Positions 27,072-35,297 of a stretch of DNA of 64,000 nt are shown here, one piece after another. The notes under the pieces were generated by a model, which was not told where the DNA came from, made no database searches, and saw nothing but the letters and a program-made list of their open reading frames with translations. Each line of letters begins with the position of its first letter. Within the stretch, counting starts at the first letter, position 1. The stretch is taken from positions 4,019,501 to 4,083,500 of the forward strand of contig FSRD01000001.1 of the NCBI GenBank assembly GCA_900129675.1, in the 5' to 3' direction. Origin of the DNA: Bradyrhizobium erythrophlei. Its GTDB lineage: Bacteria; Pseudomonadota; Alphaproteobacteria; Rhizobiales; Xanthobacteraceae. The translations under genes and the position numbers were made by a program.

Positions 27072-27104
27072 AGCCCATCGCTTTCAGATGCCGACCGATC
27101 AACG

Positions 27105-27138
27105 ACGCCCCTCCTGCACTTGGCCGGAGAGGCGTTTT
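27105..27138 (+). terminator. probable terminator of the 61-residue gene
   Basis: Arms ACGCCCCTCC (27105-27114) and GGAGAGGCGT (27126-27135) pair with one mismatch and are followed by TTTT. It lies 33 bases after the stop. Confidence 0.65.
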
Positions 27139-27181
27139 GATGTGGCGAGCGGGGATGGCGCCATCTTTCGTTGATGCGTCG

Positions 27182-28078
27182 TCACCCGGCCTTGCGCAAC
27201 AGCAGGCTGCTCCAGCCTTCGATCCTGAGATGCCGTACTGGCACCAGACCCCGCGTCCGATAGGCCGCGATGACCGGGCCGGCCTGATGCGTCAACAGGC
27301 CCGACAGGATCACCAATGCCGAGCGTGCCAGATGCCGCGCCATCGGCGTTGCCAATTGCCGCAGCGGATTGGCGAGGATGTTTGCCAGCACCAGATCGAA
27401 CGGGCCGCGCTGCGCGAATTGCGGAGCCGCAAAACCGGTCGCGCGGATCGCTTGCACCAGATGCCCGGTTTCGTTCAGGCGCGCATTGTCGTGGGCGACC
27501 CGAACCGAGGCCGGATCGATGTCGCTTGCCAATACCGCGCCATGCAGCGCCTTGGCCGCGGCAATCGCCAGCACGCCGGTGCCGGTGCCGAGATCGAGCA
27601 CGCGCCGCGGTTGATACGCTTTGAGGACATGATCGAGCAGCAAGAGGCAGCCGCGCGTGGTGCCGTGATGGCCGGTGCCGAACGCCAGCGCCGCCTCGAT
27701 TTCGATGCCGAGCTTGTTGGCCGGCACGCGCGCGCGGTCGTGGCTTCCGTGCACGACGAATCGCCCGGCCGGGACCGGCACGAGATCCTCGAGCGCAGCC
27801 TTGACCCAGTCCCTGGCTTCGACAGTGTCGAACGCAATGTGCTGCGCGACCTCGTCGCCGGCGGCGAGGCCGACCAGCGCGCGGATCGAGGTCTGATCGG
27901 GCGCATCGGCAAAATGCACGATGATGTCCCAGCGCCCGCTTGGGCCTTCAAACGCCGATATCGCGGCCTGTCCCTCGAAAAAGCTTTCGGTCAGGCGATC
28001 GACGACGTGCTTGGCGGTCTGCTCGCTGCCGATGGCGAAGCTGGCGCGGTGGGTGGACGGGGTGAGGGTGGCGGTCAT
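27182..28078 (-). CDS. prmA: ribosomal protein L11 methyltransferase PrmA
   Basis: PrmA trimethylates ribosomal protein L11 using S-adenosylmethionine. The 298-residue product has the L11-binding N-terminal domain, then the linker region GIEIEAALAFGTGHHGTTRGC with the PrmA signature FGTGxHxTT. The SAM motif VLDLGTGTGVLAIAAAK and the catalytic-pocket DLVLANILANPL follow. The start MTATLTPST is at 28078, facing the flp gene across 314 bases. Confidence 0.94.
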   Translation of the reverse strand: MTATLTPSTHRASFAIGSEQTAKHVVDRLTESFFEGQAAISAFEGPSGRWDIIVHFADAPDQTSIRALVGLAAGDEVAQHIAFDTVEARDWVKAALEDLVPVPAGRFVVHGSHDRARVPANKLGIEIEAALAFGTGHHGTTRGCLLLLDHVLKAYQPRRVLDLGTGTGVLAIAAAKALHGAVLASDIDPASVRVAHDNARLNETGHLVQAIRATGFAAPQFAQRGPFDLVLANILANPLRQLATPMARHLARSALVILSGLLTHQAGPVIAAYRTRGLVPVRHLRIEGWSSLLLRKAG

Positions 28079-28392
28079 CGAATGGTGGCAGTCATTGAGA
28101 GGCCGGGAGCGCGAAACGGGCGATCTTGCGTAATTACCCGGTAATCGGGTCGCGCAACAACCCTGCTTCCCGTGATGAAAGTCGATGCACCACAGGGAAT
28201 TCGGCTTTGAAATCCGCGATTTGGGGTTATTCCCGGGGCTGTTTCGTTCAAACTTGAGGAGTATTCGCGTTTGAATATCCAGAAAAGTTACACCTCGTCC
28301 GTTTAAACAACCTTAGATGTTGTTCCGTATTTTCACTGACGGAACTTTGAGCACCCTTTGTTCCGAGGGATCAAAAGAGGGCAGGACCAAAC
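28079..28392. other. 314-bp divergent spacer prmA / flp
   Basis: This region lies between two divergently transcribed genes and should contain both promoters. It is visibly richer in A+T from about 28240 to 28390 than its surroundings. No reading frame or repeat is recognised. A purine-rich AAGAGGGCAGG precedes the flp ATG. Confidence 0.4.
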
Positions 28393-28557
28393 ATGAAGAC
28401 GCTTATTTTAAGATTTCTTAAGGAAGAATCCGGTGCCACGGCCATCGAATACGGGCTGATTGCGGCCGGTATTGCGATTGCCATCATCACCGCCGTGCAG
28501 GGTGTTGGCACCCAACTCAGCGCGAATTTTACCACGATCAGCACCTCGCTGAAATAA
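28393..28557 (+). CDS. flp: Flp/Fap-type pilin, 54 residues
   Basis: A 54-residue pilin of the tight-adherence (Tad) type, found by reading the sequence because it is very short. It has a short basic leader, MKTLILRFLKEESGATAIEY, in which the Flp signature ESGATAIEYGLIA marks the prepilin processing region. A hydrophobic helix (GLIAAGIAIAIITAVQGVG) and a polar tail ending TSLK follow. A ribosome site AGAGGGCAGG and a strong terminator frame the gene. No tad assembly genes (cpaA-F, tadB/C) are in the window, so this is an isolated pilin locus. Confidence 0.9.
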   Translation: MKTLILRFLKEESGATAIEYGLIAAGIAIAIITAVQGVGTQLSANFTTISTSLK

Positions 28558-28582
28558 TCGAACAACCCGCGGCGTTCTCAGG

Positions 28583-28613
28583 ACCGGGCGACACGTCGCC
28601 CGGCCTTTTTTTA
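28583..28613 (+). terminator. rho-independent terminator of flp
   Basis: The perfect hairpin CCGGGCGA-CACG-TCGCCCGG (28584-28603) is followed by CCTTTTTTT, 26 bases after the pilin stop. Confidence 0.92.
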
Positions 28614-28758
28614 TGATGACGGGCCGGCGCTGAATCGGCCGAAATCCACATTACCGCGACCAGCGAACCGGCCGGTCGCCCGTTTCCCAACCCATTTCCT
28701 CCCGGGATCGTCAGAATTTGTCCTCCCTGCTATGCTGACGAAAACACGGAGAGGCGCG

Positions 28759-28995
28759 ATGGCGGTCATTGATCGCAAATTTTACCAGAGCTGGCGCGGG
28801 CCTGGCTCGGCCGACCAGGATCATTGGTCGCTGGTCTTCGATCCCGACATCAGGCGTCTGCTGGTGCGCCACGAATGGCAGACCTCCCGGCATGACGGCT
28901 TCGATGAACTGGAACTCGCGGAATTCCTGAAACAGAGCGGAGATGCGCAAACGGCGTTGATCGACAGCCTGTTTCTGGTGCCGGCGGACGCCTGA
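28759..28995 (+). CDS. conserved hypothetical protein, 78 residues
   Basis: A 78-residue soluble protein beginning MAVIDRKFYQSWRGPG. ATG 28759 is preceded by GGAGAGG at ideal spacing; an in-frame ATG at 28732 lacks one. It contains HEWQTSRHDGFDELELAEFLKQ-like acidic helix sequence and no membrane segment. I recognise no domain. The stop is immediately followed by the first of the DnaA-box-like words, so the gene borders that array. Confidence 0.65.
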   Translation: MAVIDRKFYQSWRGPGSADQDHWSLVFDPDIRRLLVRHEWQTSRHDGFDELELAEFLKQSGDAQTALIDSLFLVPADA

Positions 28996-29129
28996 GTTCA
29001 CAGGCTTTTCAACGGAAGCATACCCTGGTTTTTCACAGGCTTCGGCGGCCGACGTGCACGGTCCGTGAACCGGCTCCTGCACAGACTTATCGACTGGTTT
29101 TCCACAGCTTATCCACCGGCTTTTCAACC
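28996..29129 (+). promoter_or_regulatory. array of DnaA-box-like words at helical spacing
   Basis: Same-strand words resembling the DnaA box TTATCCACA occur at 29006 (TTTTCAACG), 29030 (TTTTCACAG), 29087 (TTATCGACT), 29098 (TTTTCCACA), 29109 (TTATCCACC) and 29121 (TTTTCAACC). The last four start 11, 11 and 12 bases apart, about one helical turn. The words at 29098 and 29109 match the consensus at 8 of 9. This could be a DnaA-binding or titration site; function is inference. Confidence 0.35.
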
Positions 29130-29139
29130 GGCCATCCAC

Positions 29140-30136
29140 TCATTCGATCACCTGTTCGGCGCGCACCTGGATGGTCGGCGGGATGTCGATGCCGATGGTG
29201 CGGGCGGTCTTGAGGTTGATGGCCAGCTCAAACTTGATCGGCAGTTGAATCGGCAAATCCGCGGCTTTCTCGCCCTTGAGGACGCGGTCGACATAGCCGG
29301 CGGCGCGCCGCAGCAGGTCGGCCTGATCGGCGCCGTAGCCTGAGCAGCGCGCCGGCTCGGGCGTACTCGCTGAACTCGCCGACAACCGCAATCCGCGCGT
29401 CTATTCCCGCCTTGCAGATGTCGGCCGTCAGCGCCGCGGTCAGAAAGTCGCGGAGCACGATCATGGCCGTGCCGCGCATCTCGCCCAGCGTTTTGAAATG
29501 CTCGACGACGGTGGCCGTGGAAAGCGAGCTCAGTCCAAATTTGACGGGGTCCAGCCCCGATTTCCTGGCGTCGGCCATCGTCTGTTCACCCCATGTGAAT
29601 GAGGGGTCGGTTGCATTGTGCATTACGCCGAGCGTTTTCAGCCCGGGTATCAACTCTTTCAACATCTCGATCCGTTTGGCGGACATCTCCTCCCCAAGCG
29701 CCGAAAAGCCGGTCAGGGTACCGCCGGGGTGGGCGAGGCTCGAGAACAGCTCAGGCTCGCTGGCGGTAGCAGGCAGCGCTATCGCAACGACCGGAATCTT
29801 GGTCAGGCGCACGAGCGCGCGGGACATCGCGGGGCCCGGCGAAAGGAACACGTCGACCGGCAGTGCTGCCAATTCGGCGATCAGGGCGCGGGCGCGTTCG
29901 ACGTTGCCCTCGGCGTTGCGCTCTTCGATCACAATCGTGCGGCCCTCAATGTAACCGAGTTCAGCAAGCGCTTTGCGAAAGGGAACGATAGCCTCGCCGT
30001 CGACGGCAGTTGAAGCAAGTCCGACGAAGCCGACGGTCGGAATGCGCCGGGCGCCCGGCGGTTGTTGACCTCGCGCTGTGAGGGGCCAGGCGGTGACCGC
30101 CCCGCCAAGTATCGTGATGAAATCGCGCCGCCTCAT
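29140..30136 (-). pseudogene. ABC transporter substrate-binding protein (ABC_sub_bind family), one-base frameshift
   Basis: The first frame (30136 downward) encodes a Tat-type start MRRRDFITILGGAVTAWPL, then PTVGFVGLAST and the periplasmic binding fold typical of the ABC_sub_bind group. After EYARAGALL it shifts into arginine-rich nonsense. The sequence resumes in another frame as YGADQADLLRRAAGYVDRVL, then KGEKAADLPIQ and a proper family C-terminus ending RAEQVIE at 29140. One surplus C (29339-29340 on the + strand) explains the break: removing it restores LLSYGA. It is either a recent pseudogene or a sequencing error. No permease or ATPase genes are adjacent. Confidence 0.88.
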
Positions 30137-30206
30137 TCAGGCTCCCTAAAGAGAGCGGGCATCATACCGGTTGAAATCAGCGCAATGGAAGGGGCGGGAC
30201 CTGACT

Positions 30207-31808
30207 TCACCCGAACAACGCCCGATGATCCCGCAGGATCACCCGCGCCGCATTGTGGCCCGGAGCGCCGGTAACGCCGCCGCCGGGATGGGCGCCGCTG
30301 CCGCAATGGTAGAGGCCCTTCAGCGGCCCGCGATAATCGGCGTGGCCGAGCATCGGCCGCGCCGAGAACAATTGGTTGAGCGTCAGCGCGCCGTGAAAGA
30401 TGTCGCCGCCGAGCAGGCCGAACTGGCGTTCGAGGTCGAGCGGCGACAGCACTTGCCGGCCGATCACGCTTGATGCAAAGCCGGGCGCATATTGATCCAC
30501 GGTCGCGATCATGAGATCGGCGACCTCGTCGCGATGATTGTCCCAGGATTTGCCGTCAGGCAACTCCGGCGCGACATGCTGGCAGAACAGGCTGGCGACA
30601 TGCTGGCCGGAGGGGCTAAGCGAGTCGTCGAGCGTCGAGGGGATCAGCACCTCGATCACGGGCTCGCGGCTCCAGCCGCGCTCACGCGCGTCCTGCCAGG
30701 CGCGATCCATATAGCCGAGGCTCGGCGCGAGGATGATGCCGGCGGTGAGGTGATCGCCCGCGCCTGGCAGCGCGGTGAACGAGGGCAGGGCATTCAGCGC
30801 GACGTTCATGCGAAAGGTGCCGGAGCCGTTGCGCCAGCGGCTGATGCGCTCGAGAAATTCCGGCGCCAGCGCATCTGAAGGGACCAGCCTTGTGTACAGC
30901 AGTTTCGGGTTGACGCCGGAGGCGACGTATTTGGCGCGGATGGTTTCGCCATCGTCGAGGACGACGCCGATGGCGCGATCGCGTTCCACGATCACCTCGC
31001 GCACCCCGGCATCGGTTTCGATCTCGGCGCCATGGCCGCGCGCCGCGCGCGCCATCGCTTGGGTGATCGCGCCCATGCCGCCGATGGCGTGGCCCCACAC
31101 GCCCTTCTTGCCGTTCACCTCGCCGAAGGCGTGATGCAGCATCACGTAGGCGGAGCCTGCGGCATAGGGGCTGGCGTAATTGCCGACGATAGCGTCGAAG
31201 CCGAACAGCGCTTTCACCAGGTCGCTTTCAAAGCGTTCGTCCAGCATCTCGCCGGCCGAGCGGGTGAACAGGTCGAGCAGGTTACGCTGCTGCTCGAGCG
31301 ACAGTTTTCGTAACGCGTTGGCGGTGCCGAGCGCATTGAAGGCTTCGCGGATTGCGCCGATGCCAAAGCCCTCGACGATATTCGGCGGCGCGCGCAGCAC
31401 GAATTGGCGCAGCACGTCGGCGATCACTTCGAGTTCGCGGGAGAATGCGTCGATGCGCCCGGCATCGCGCGCGCTGAGCCGTGCAACCGACTGCTGCGTG
31501 CGGCCTTCGCCGGTCAAGAGATAGCTGCCATCGGGGGCGGGCAGGAAATTCTGCATCCGCCGTTCGACGATCCGCAGGCCCTGCTCGGCCAGCTTCAGAT
31601 CCGAGATGATCTGCGGGTTGAGCAGGCTGACCGTATAGGCCGCGACCGAATTGCGGAACCCGGGATGGAATTCCTCGGTCACCGCCGCCCCGCCCACCAC
31701 CTTGCGGCGATCGACCACCTTCACGCGCAGGCCGGCCATCGCGAGATAGGCCGCGCAGGTGAGGCCGTTATGCCCCGCACCGATGATGACGACGTCCGTT
31801 TCGTTCAT
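30207..31808 (-). CDS. FAD-dependent oxidoreductase of the phytoene-desaturase (CrtI-like) group
   Basis: A 533-residue flavoprotein. The N-terminal dinucleotide fold VVIIGAGHNGLTCAAYLA (about 6-23) is followed by RRKVVGGAAVTEE. The C-terminal FAD motif GLYHCGSGAHPGGGVTGAPG closes the family pattern. These features match the CrtI/amine-oxidase superfamily, in particular the branch annotated as pyridine nucleotide-disulfide oxidoreductase 2-like. No carotenoid genes are nearby, so a carotenoid role is doubtful and the substrate is unknown. The start MNETDVVII is at 31808. Confidence 0.85.
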   Translation of the reverse strand: MNETDVVIIGAGHNGLTCAAYLAMAGLRVKVVDRRKVVGGAAVTEEFHPGFRNSVAAYTVSLLNPQIISDLKLAEQGLRIVERRMQNFLPAPDGSYLLTGEGRTQQSVARLSARDAGRIDAFSRELEVIADVLRQFVLRAPPNIVEGFGIGAIREAFNALGTANALRKLSLEQQRNLLDLFTRSAGEMLDERFESDLVKALFGFDAIVGNYASPYAAGSAYVMLHHAFGEVNGKKGVWGHAIGGMGAITQAMARAARGHGAEIETDAGVREVIVERDRAIGVVLDDGETIRAKYVASGVNPKLLYTRLVPSDALAPEFLERISRWRNGSGTFRMNVALNALPSFTALPGAGDHLTAGIILAPSLGYMDRAWQDARERGWSREPVIEVLIPSTLDDSLSPSGQHVASLFCQHVAPELPDGKSWDNHRDEVADLMIATVDQYAPGFASSVIGRQVLSPLDLERQFGLLGGDIFHGALTLNQLFSARPMLGHADYRGPLKGLYHCGSGAHPGGGVTGAPGHNAARVILRDHRALFG

Positions 31809-31842
31809 GTCCGCTTCAAGAAGGATTGACTAGATTTACCGC

Positions 31843-31911
31843 GGTCATTCCGGGATGGTCCCGAAATCCCTGGATTCCGGGTTCGTGCTTCGCGCGCCCC
31901 GGAATGTCGTC
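31843..31911. repeat. interspersed palindromic repeat, family R5 copy 1
   Basis: A 69-bp element with GGTCATTCCGGGATGGTC at the left and GCGCCCCGGAATGTCGTC at the right, plus the inner word CTGGATTCCGGGTTCG. The same words occur in the copy embedded in the helicase gene at 48871-48975. Confidence 0.85.
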
Positions 31912-32081
31912 TCACTCCACTCCTTAGCGAAGATGTGAATGTCCGCACAGCATCAAATGACGAATTCGACGACACCCCCCGCATTGCTCGCGCGGTTGCC
32001 TTGTGCTCCATTGCGGTTTCCCGGCAGTCCCTTGCCGGACGTCCTGCCGCCGGCGCCCGCCGGGTTCATGCCGGAGTTTTC

Positions 32082-34346
32082 ATGACTTCCAAGCCGTCCG
32101 CCTCGCGAAACCGGCTGGTGCTGGTCGTCTATACGTCAGCGATCTTCGTCAGTGCATTGCTGCTGTTCTCAGTCGAGCCGCTGTTCACAAAAATGGTGCT
32201 GCCGCGGCTTGGCGGCTCGCCGGCGGTGTGGTCGGTGGCGATGGTGTTCTTCCAGTCGCTGCTGCTCGGCGGCTACGCCTATGCGCATTTCCTGATGCAG
32301 ATCCGCAACCGCGCGATTCCGGTGGCGATACACCTGGTGCTGCTGGTGATCGCGCTGACGACACTGCCGCTGTCGATTGCGGGCGGGTGGGGCGAACCGC
32401 CGAATTCGGGTTACGCGTTCTGGCTGCTCGGCCTGTTCGCGGTCTCGATCGGGCTACCGTTCTTCGCGCTCGCCGCCAACAACCCGCTGCTGCAGGCCTG
32501 GTTTGTCCGCACCGGTCATCCCAGCGGCCCTGACCCCTATTTCCTCTACGCCTCCTCGAATATCGGCAGCTTTCTGGCGCTGTTGTCCTATCCGGTGCTG
32601 CTGGAGCCGATGTTCACGCTGCGCACGCAGAACCTGATCTGGACCGGCTTCTATGGCCTGTTGATCGTCCTGATCGCGAGCTGCGGCGTCCTGCTGCTGC
32701 GCTCGCCCGCGGGCGCCGCCGCGCTCAACATGCCCGCTGAGGATACCGACGCGCCGGCGCCGTCCTGGATCCTGCGCGCCCGCTGGATCTTCCTGGCCGC
32801 GGTGCCGTCGGGCCTCTTGATCGCGGTCACCGCGCACATCTCCACCGACGTCGCCGCCGCGCCGTTATTGTGGGTGCTGCCGCTGTCGCTTTATCTCCTG
32901 ACCTGGGTGCTGGTGTTCCAGTCGCGCCCATTGCTGCCGCACAAATGGATGCTGCTGGCGCAGCCGCTGGCGATCGCTGGCGTGATTATTCTGCTCGCGG
33001 TCGGCGGCGAACAAAATTTGCTGCTGACGCTCGGCGGCCATCAATTGTGTTTCTTCGTCATCGCGATGGCCTGCCATGGCGAGCTGGCGCGCACCCGGCC
33101 ACCGGCAAAATATCTCACCGGCTTCTATGTCGCGTTGTCGTTCGGCGGCATGGTTGGCGGCTTGTTCGCCGGCCTGATCGCGCCATTCACTTTCTCCTGG
33201 GTTGCGGAATACCCGATCCTGCTGGCGCTGGCGGCGCTGTGCCGGCCGCCCGGCGGCGACGCGCGATTGCCGGGCTGGAGCGGCTGGTACTGGCCGTTTC
33301 TTGCCGTGCTCGCGGTGGCTCTGATCGGACCGTCTTATTCGCCCGGCAAGATCATGAATTGGCTCGACGATCACCGTGTCTGGATGATCGGTGCAGTCGG
33401 CGTGCTCTCGGCGCTGCTGGCGCTCGGCCTGAACGCCAGCCGCTGGAAGATCTTTGCCACCGTCGCGGTGGCGCTGGTGCTGTTGCGCGCCTACCCGTCC
33501 GACGACGGGCGGGTGGAAACCGTGCGCAGCTTTTTCGGCGTCCACAAGATCGTGGTGACCCCGAACGGCCAGTATCACGTGCTGATGCATGGCACCACGA
33601 TCCACGGCGCCGAAAAATTCAAGAACGATGACGGCACCCCGGTTACCGGCCGGCCCGAGCCGATCACCTACTATCACGAGGACGGCGGCATCGGTCAGGC
33701 GATCACGGCGATCCGCGGGCGCAAGGGCGCGCCGCTGCGGGTGGCGGTGATCGGGCTCGGCTCGGGCACGCTGACCTGTGCATCGCAGCCCGGTGAAGAC
33801 TGGAAGTTCTTCGAGATCGACCAGTCGATGGTCGATACCGCAAAAGATCCGAAATATTTCACCTACATCCAGAACTGCGAGCCGAACCTGAAGCCCGTGA
33901 TCGGCGACGCGCGGCTGACCTTCGCGCGCGAGCCCGACGGCATCTACGACCTGATCATCGTCGATGCCTATTCGTCGGACGCGATTCCAATTCACCTGGC
34001 GACCGAAGAGGCGATGAAGATCTACAAGGACAAGCTGGCGCCGCAGGGCGCGGTCGTGATGCACGTCTCCAACCGGCATCTGGAACTCGCCAGCGTCATC
34101 GTCGGCATTGCCGACGCCAACGACATGAAAAGCTGGGTCTACAGCGAGGATTCCGGCCGCGACAACGAATACATCTTCTCGACCTCGGTGGTGGTCTCCG
34201 CGCGGGAGGAGGCCGACGTCGGCAAGCTCGCGTCCTCGGATGTCTGGGCCGAGACCGAGGCCGATGAAAACCAGCGGGTGTGGACCGACGACTATTCCAA
34301 CGTGTTAGGCGCGGTCTATCGGCGGCTGCGCGACGGCGAGCAGTGA
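32082..34346 (+). CDS. membrane-fused spermidine-synthase-like protein
   Basis: A 754-residue protein whose first 520 or so residues contain about a dozen or more hydrophobic segments. The C-terminal part is a class I methyltransferase-fold spermidine-synthase-like domain: RVAVIGLGSGTLTC near 598, then EIDQSMVDTAKDPKYF and DLIIVDAYSSDAIP. This architecture is annotated as fused MFS/spermidine synthase. Whether it makes a polyamine is unproven, since a conventional partner such as speD is absent. ATG 32082 gives MTSKPSASRN; the frame opens 49 codons earlier, but that stretch has no membrane or domain character. Confidence 0.85.
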   Translation: MTSKPSASRNRLVLVVYTSAIFVSALLLFSVEPLFTKMVLPRLGGSPAVWSVAMVFFQSLLLGGYAYAHFLMQIRNRAIPVAIHLVLLVIALTTLPLSIAGGWGEPPNSGYAFWLLGLFAVSIGLPFFALAANNPLLQAWFVRTGHPSGPDPYFLYASSNIGSFLALLSYPVLLEPMFTLRTQNLIWTGFYGLLIVLIASCGVLLLRSPAGAAALNMPAEDTDAPAPSWILRARWIFLAAVPSGLLIAVTAHISTDVAAAPLLWVLPLSLYLLTWVLVFQSRPLLPHKWMLLAQPLAIAGVIILLAVGGEQNLLLTLGGHQLCFFVIAMACHGELARTRPPAKYLTGFYVALSFGGMVGGLFAGLIAPFTFSWVAEYPILLALAALCRPPGGDARLPGWSGWYWPFLAVLAVALIGPSYSPGKIMNWLDDHRVWMIGAVGVLSALLALGLNASRWKIFATVAVALVLLRAYPSDDGRVETVRSFFGVHKIVVTPNGQYHVLMHGTTIHGAEKFKNDDGTPVTGRPEPITYYHEDGGIGQAITAIRGRKGAPLRVAVIGLGSGTLTCASQPGEDWKFFEIDQSMVDTAKDPKYFTYIQNCEPNLKPVIGDARLTFAREPDGIYDLIIVDAYSSDAIPIHLATEEAMKIYKDKLAPQGAVVMHVSNRHLELASVIVGIADANDMKSWVYSEDSGRDNEYIFSTSVVVSAREEADVGKLASSDVWAETEADENQRVWTDDYSNVLGAVYRRLRDGEQ

Positions 34347-34375
34347 GTCTCCTCGGGGATCGGCTGCCGGAGCGA

Positions 34376-35284
34376 TCAGCTGAAACGAAAAAGATCCCGC
34401 GGGTTTTGCAGAATGGCCGTGCGGTCGTCGGGGTCGCCGACGATCTCGCCGAAGGCGGCGAGAGCCTTCGCATAGGTCTGGGTACTTTCAAACTGGGTAT
34501 GGGGCCAGTCGCTGCCCCAGATCAGGCGGTCGCGACCAAGCGAGCCGCGCAGCAGGACAAAGGCCTCGCGGGCGATCCGATTGCAGTCCTCGCCGATTCG
34601 GTAGGGTGCGGAAACCTTGACCCAGAGCCGGCGCGATTGGCCGAGTTTCGCCAGCGCCACGAAACCGGGGTCTGCGGCTCCCGTCCCGGCATTGGGCAGT
34701 GCATAGTGATCCAGCACGACGTTGACGCCGAAGGCGAGCAGTGCCGGCGCCAGCGCGGCCAGATCGATCGCGGCGCGCTGCACCTCGATTTGCCACTGCA
34801 ACTTTTCCGCACGTTCAAGCAACCCGCCCCAGGCCGGAGATGCGAGATCAGGCAGCGGCTTGCCGACCAGATTGAGTCGTAATCCCACGATACCGGAATC
34901 GTTCAGGCGGTTGAGATCATCAGACGTGACGTTGGGGTCGACCACGGCGATGCCGCTCAGCCGGCCGCGCGCGGCGAGAACGCATTGCACCAGATAGGAA
35001 TTGTCGGTCCCGAGGAAACTCGGCTGCACCAGGACGCCGTTGCTGATGCCGTTATCGTCGAGCTGCTGCAAATAGAGATCGAGCGGGGCGTCGTAGCCGG
35101 GCGCGTAGCGGCGGGAATCCGCAAGCTGAAGGCCGCGATGGAAAACGTGCGAATGCGTGTCGATCATTATCGGTTGCTTTTGAGATGGCTCGGCGCGCGC
35201 GGGGACGGCGTAACCCAGTCCTGCGGCCACGAGAGACTTGCCGAACGTGCGCCGGCTGATACGGGCTTGAATGGTTCCGGTCAT
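34376..35284 (-). CDS. Tat-exported amidohydrolase (amidohydrolase 2 / TIM-barrel)
   Basis: A 302-residue metal-dependent hydrolase of the amidohydrolase-2 family, which includes lactonases acting on pyrone dicarboxylate. A twin-arginine signal (SRRTFGKSLVAAGLG) with an ARAEP cleavage region indicates export to the periplasm. The mature enzyme opens with the metal motif IDTHSHVFHRG and ends with WGSDWPHTQF, supplying the barrel's conserved Asp. It sits 13 bases after the MFS transporter gene, so the two are probably cotranscribed under the GntR regulator. The substrate is unknown; a lactone or similar organic acid derivative is plausible. Confidence 0.85.
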   Translation of the reverse strand: MTGTIQARISRRTFGKSLVAAGLGYAVPARAEPSQKQPIMIDTHSHVFHRGLQLADSRRYAPGYDAPLDLYLQQLDDNGISNGVLVQPSFLGTDNSYLVQCVLAARGRLSGIAVVDPNVTSDDLNRLNDSGIVGLRLNLVGKPLPDLASPAWGGLLERAEKLQWQIEVQRAAIDLAALAPALLAFGVNVVLDHYALPNAGTGAADPGFVALAKLGQSRRLWVKVSAPYRIGEDCNRIAREAFVLLRGSLGRDRLIWGSDWPHTQFESTQTYAKALAAFGEIVGDPDDRTAILQNPRDLFRFS

Positions 35285-35297
35285 TGGGCCGTCCGTT

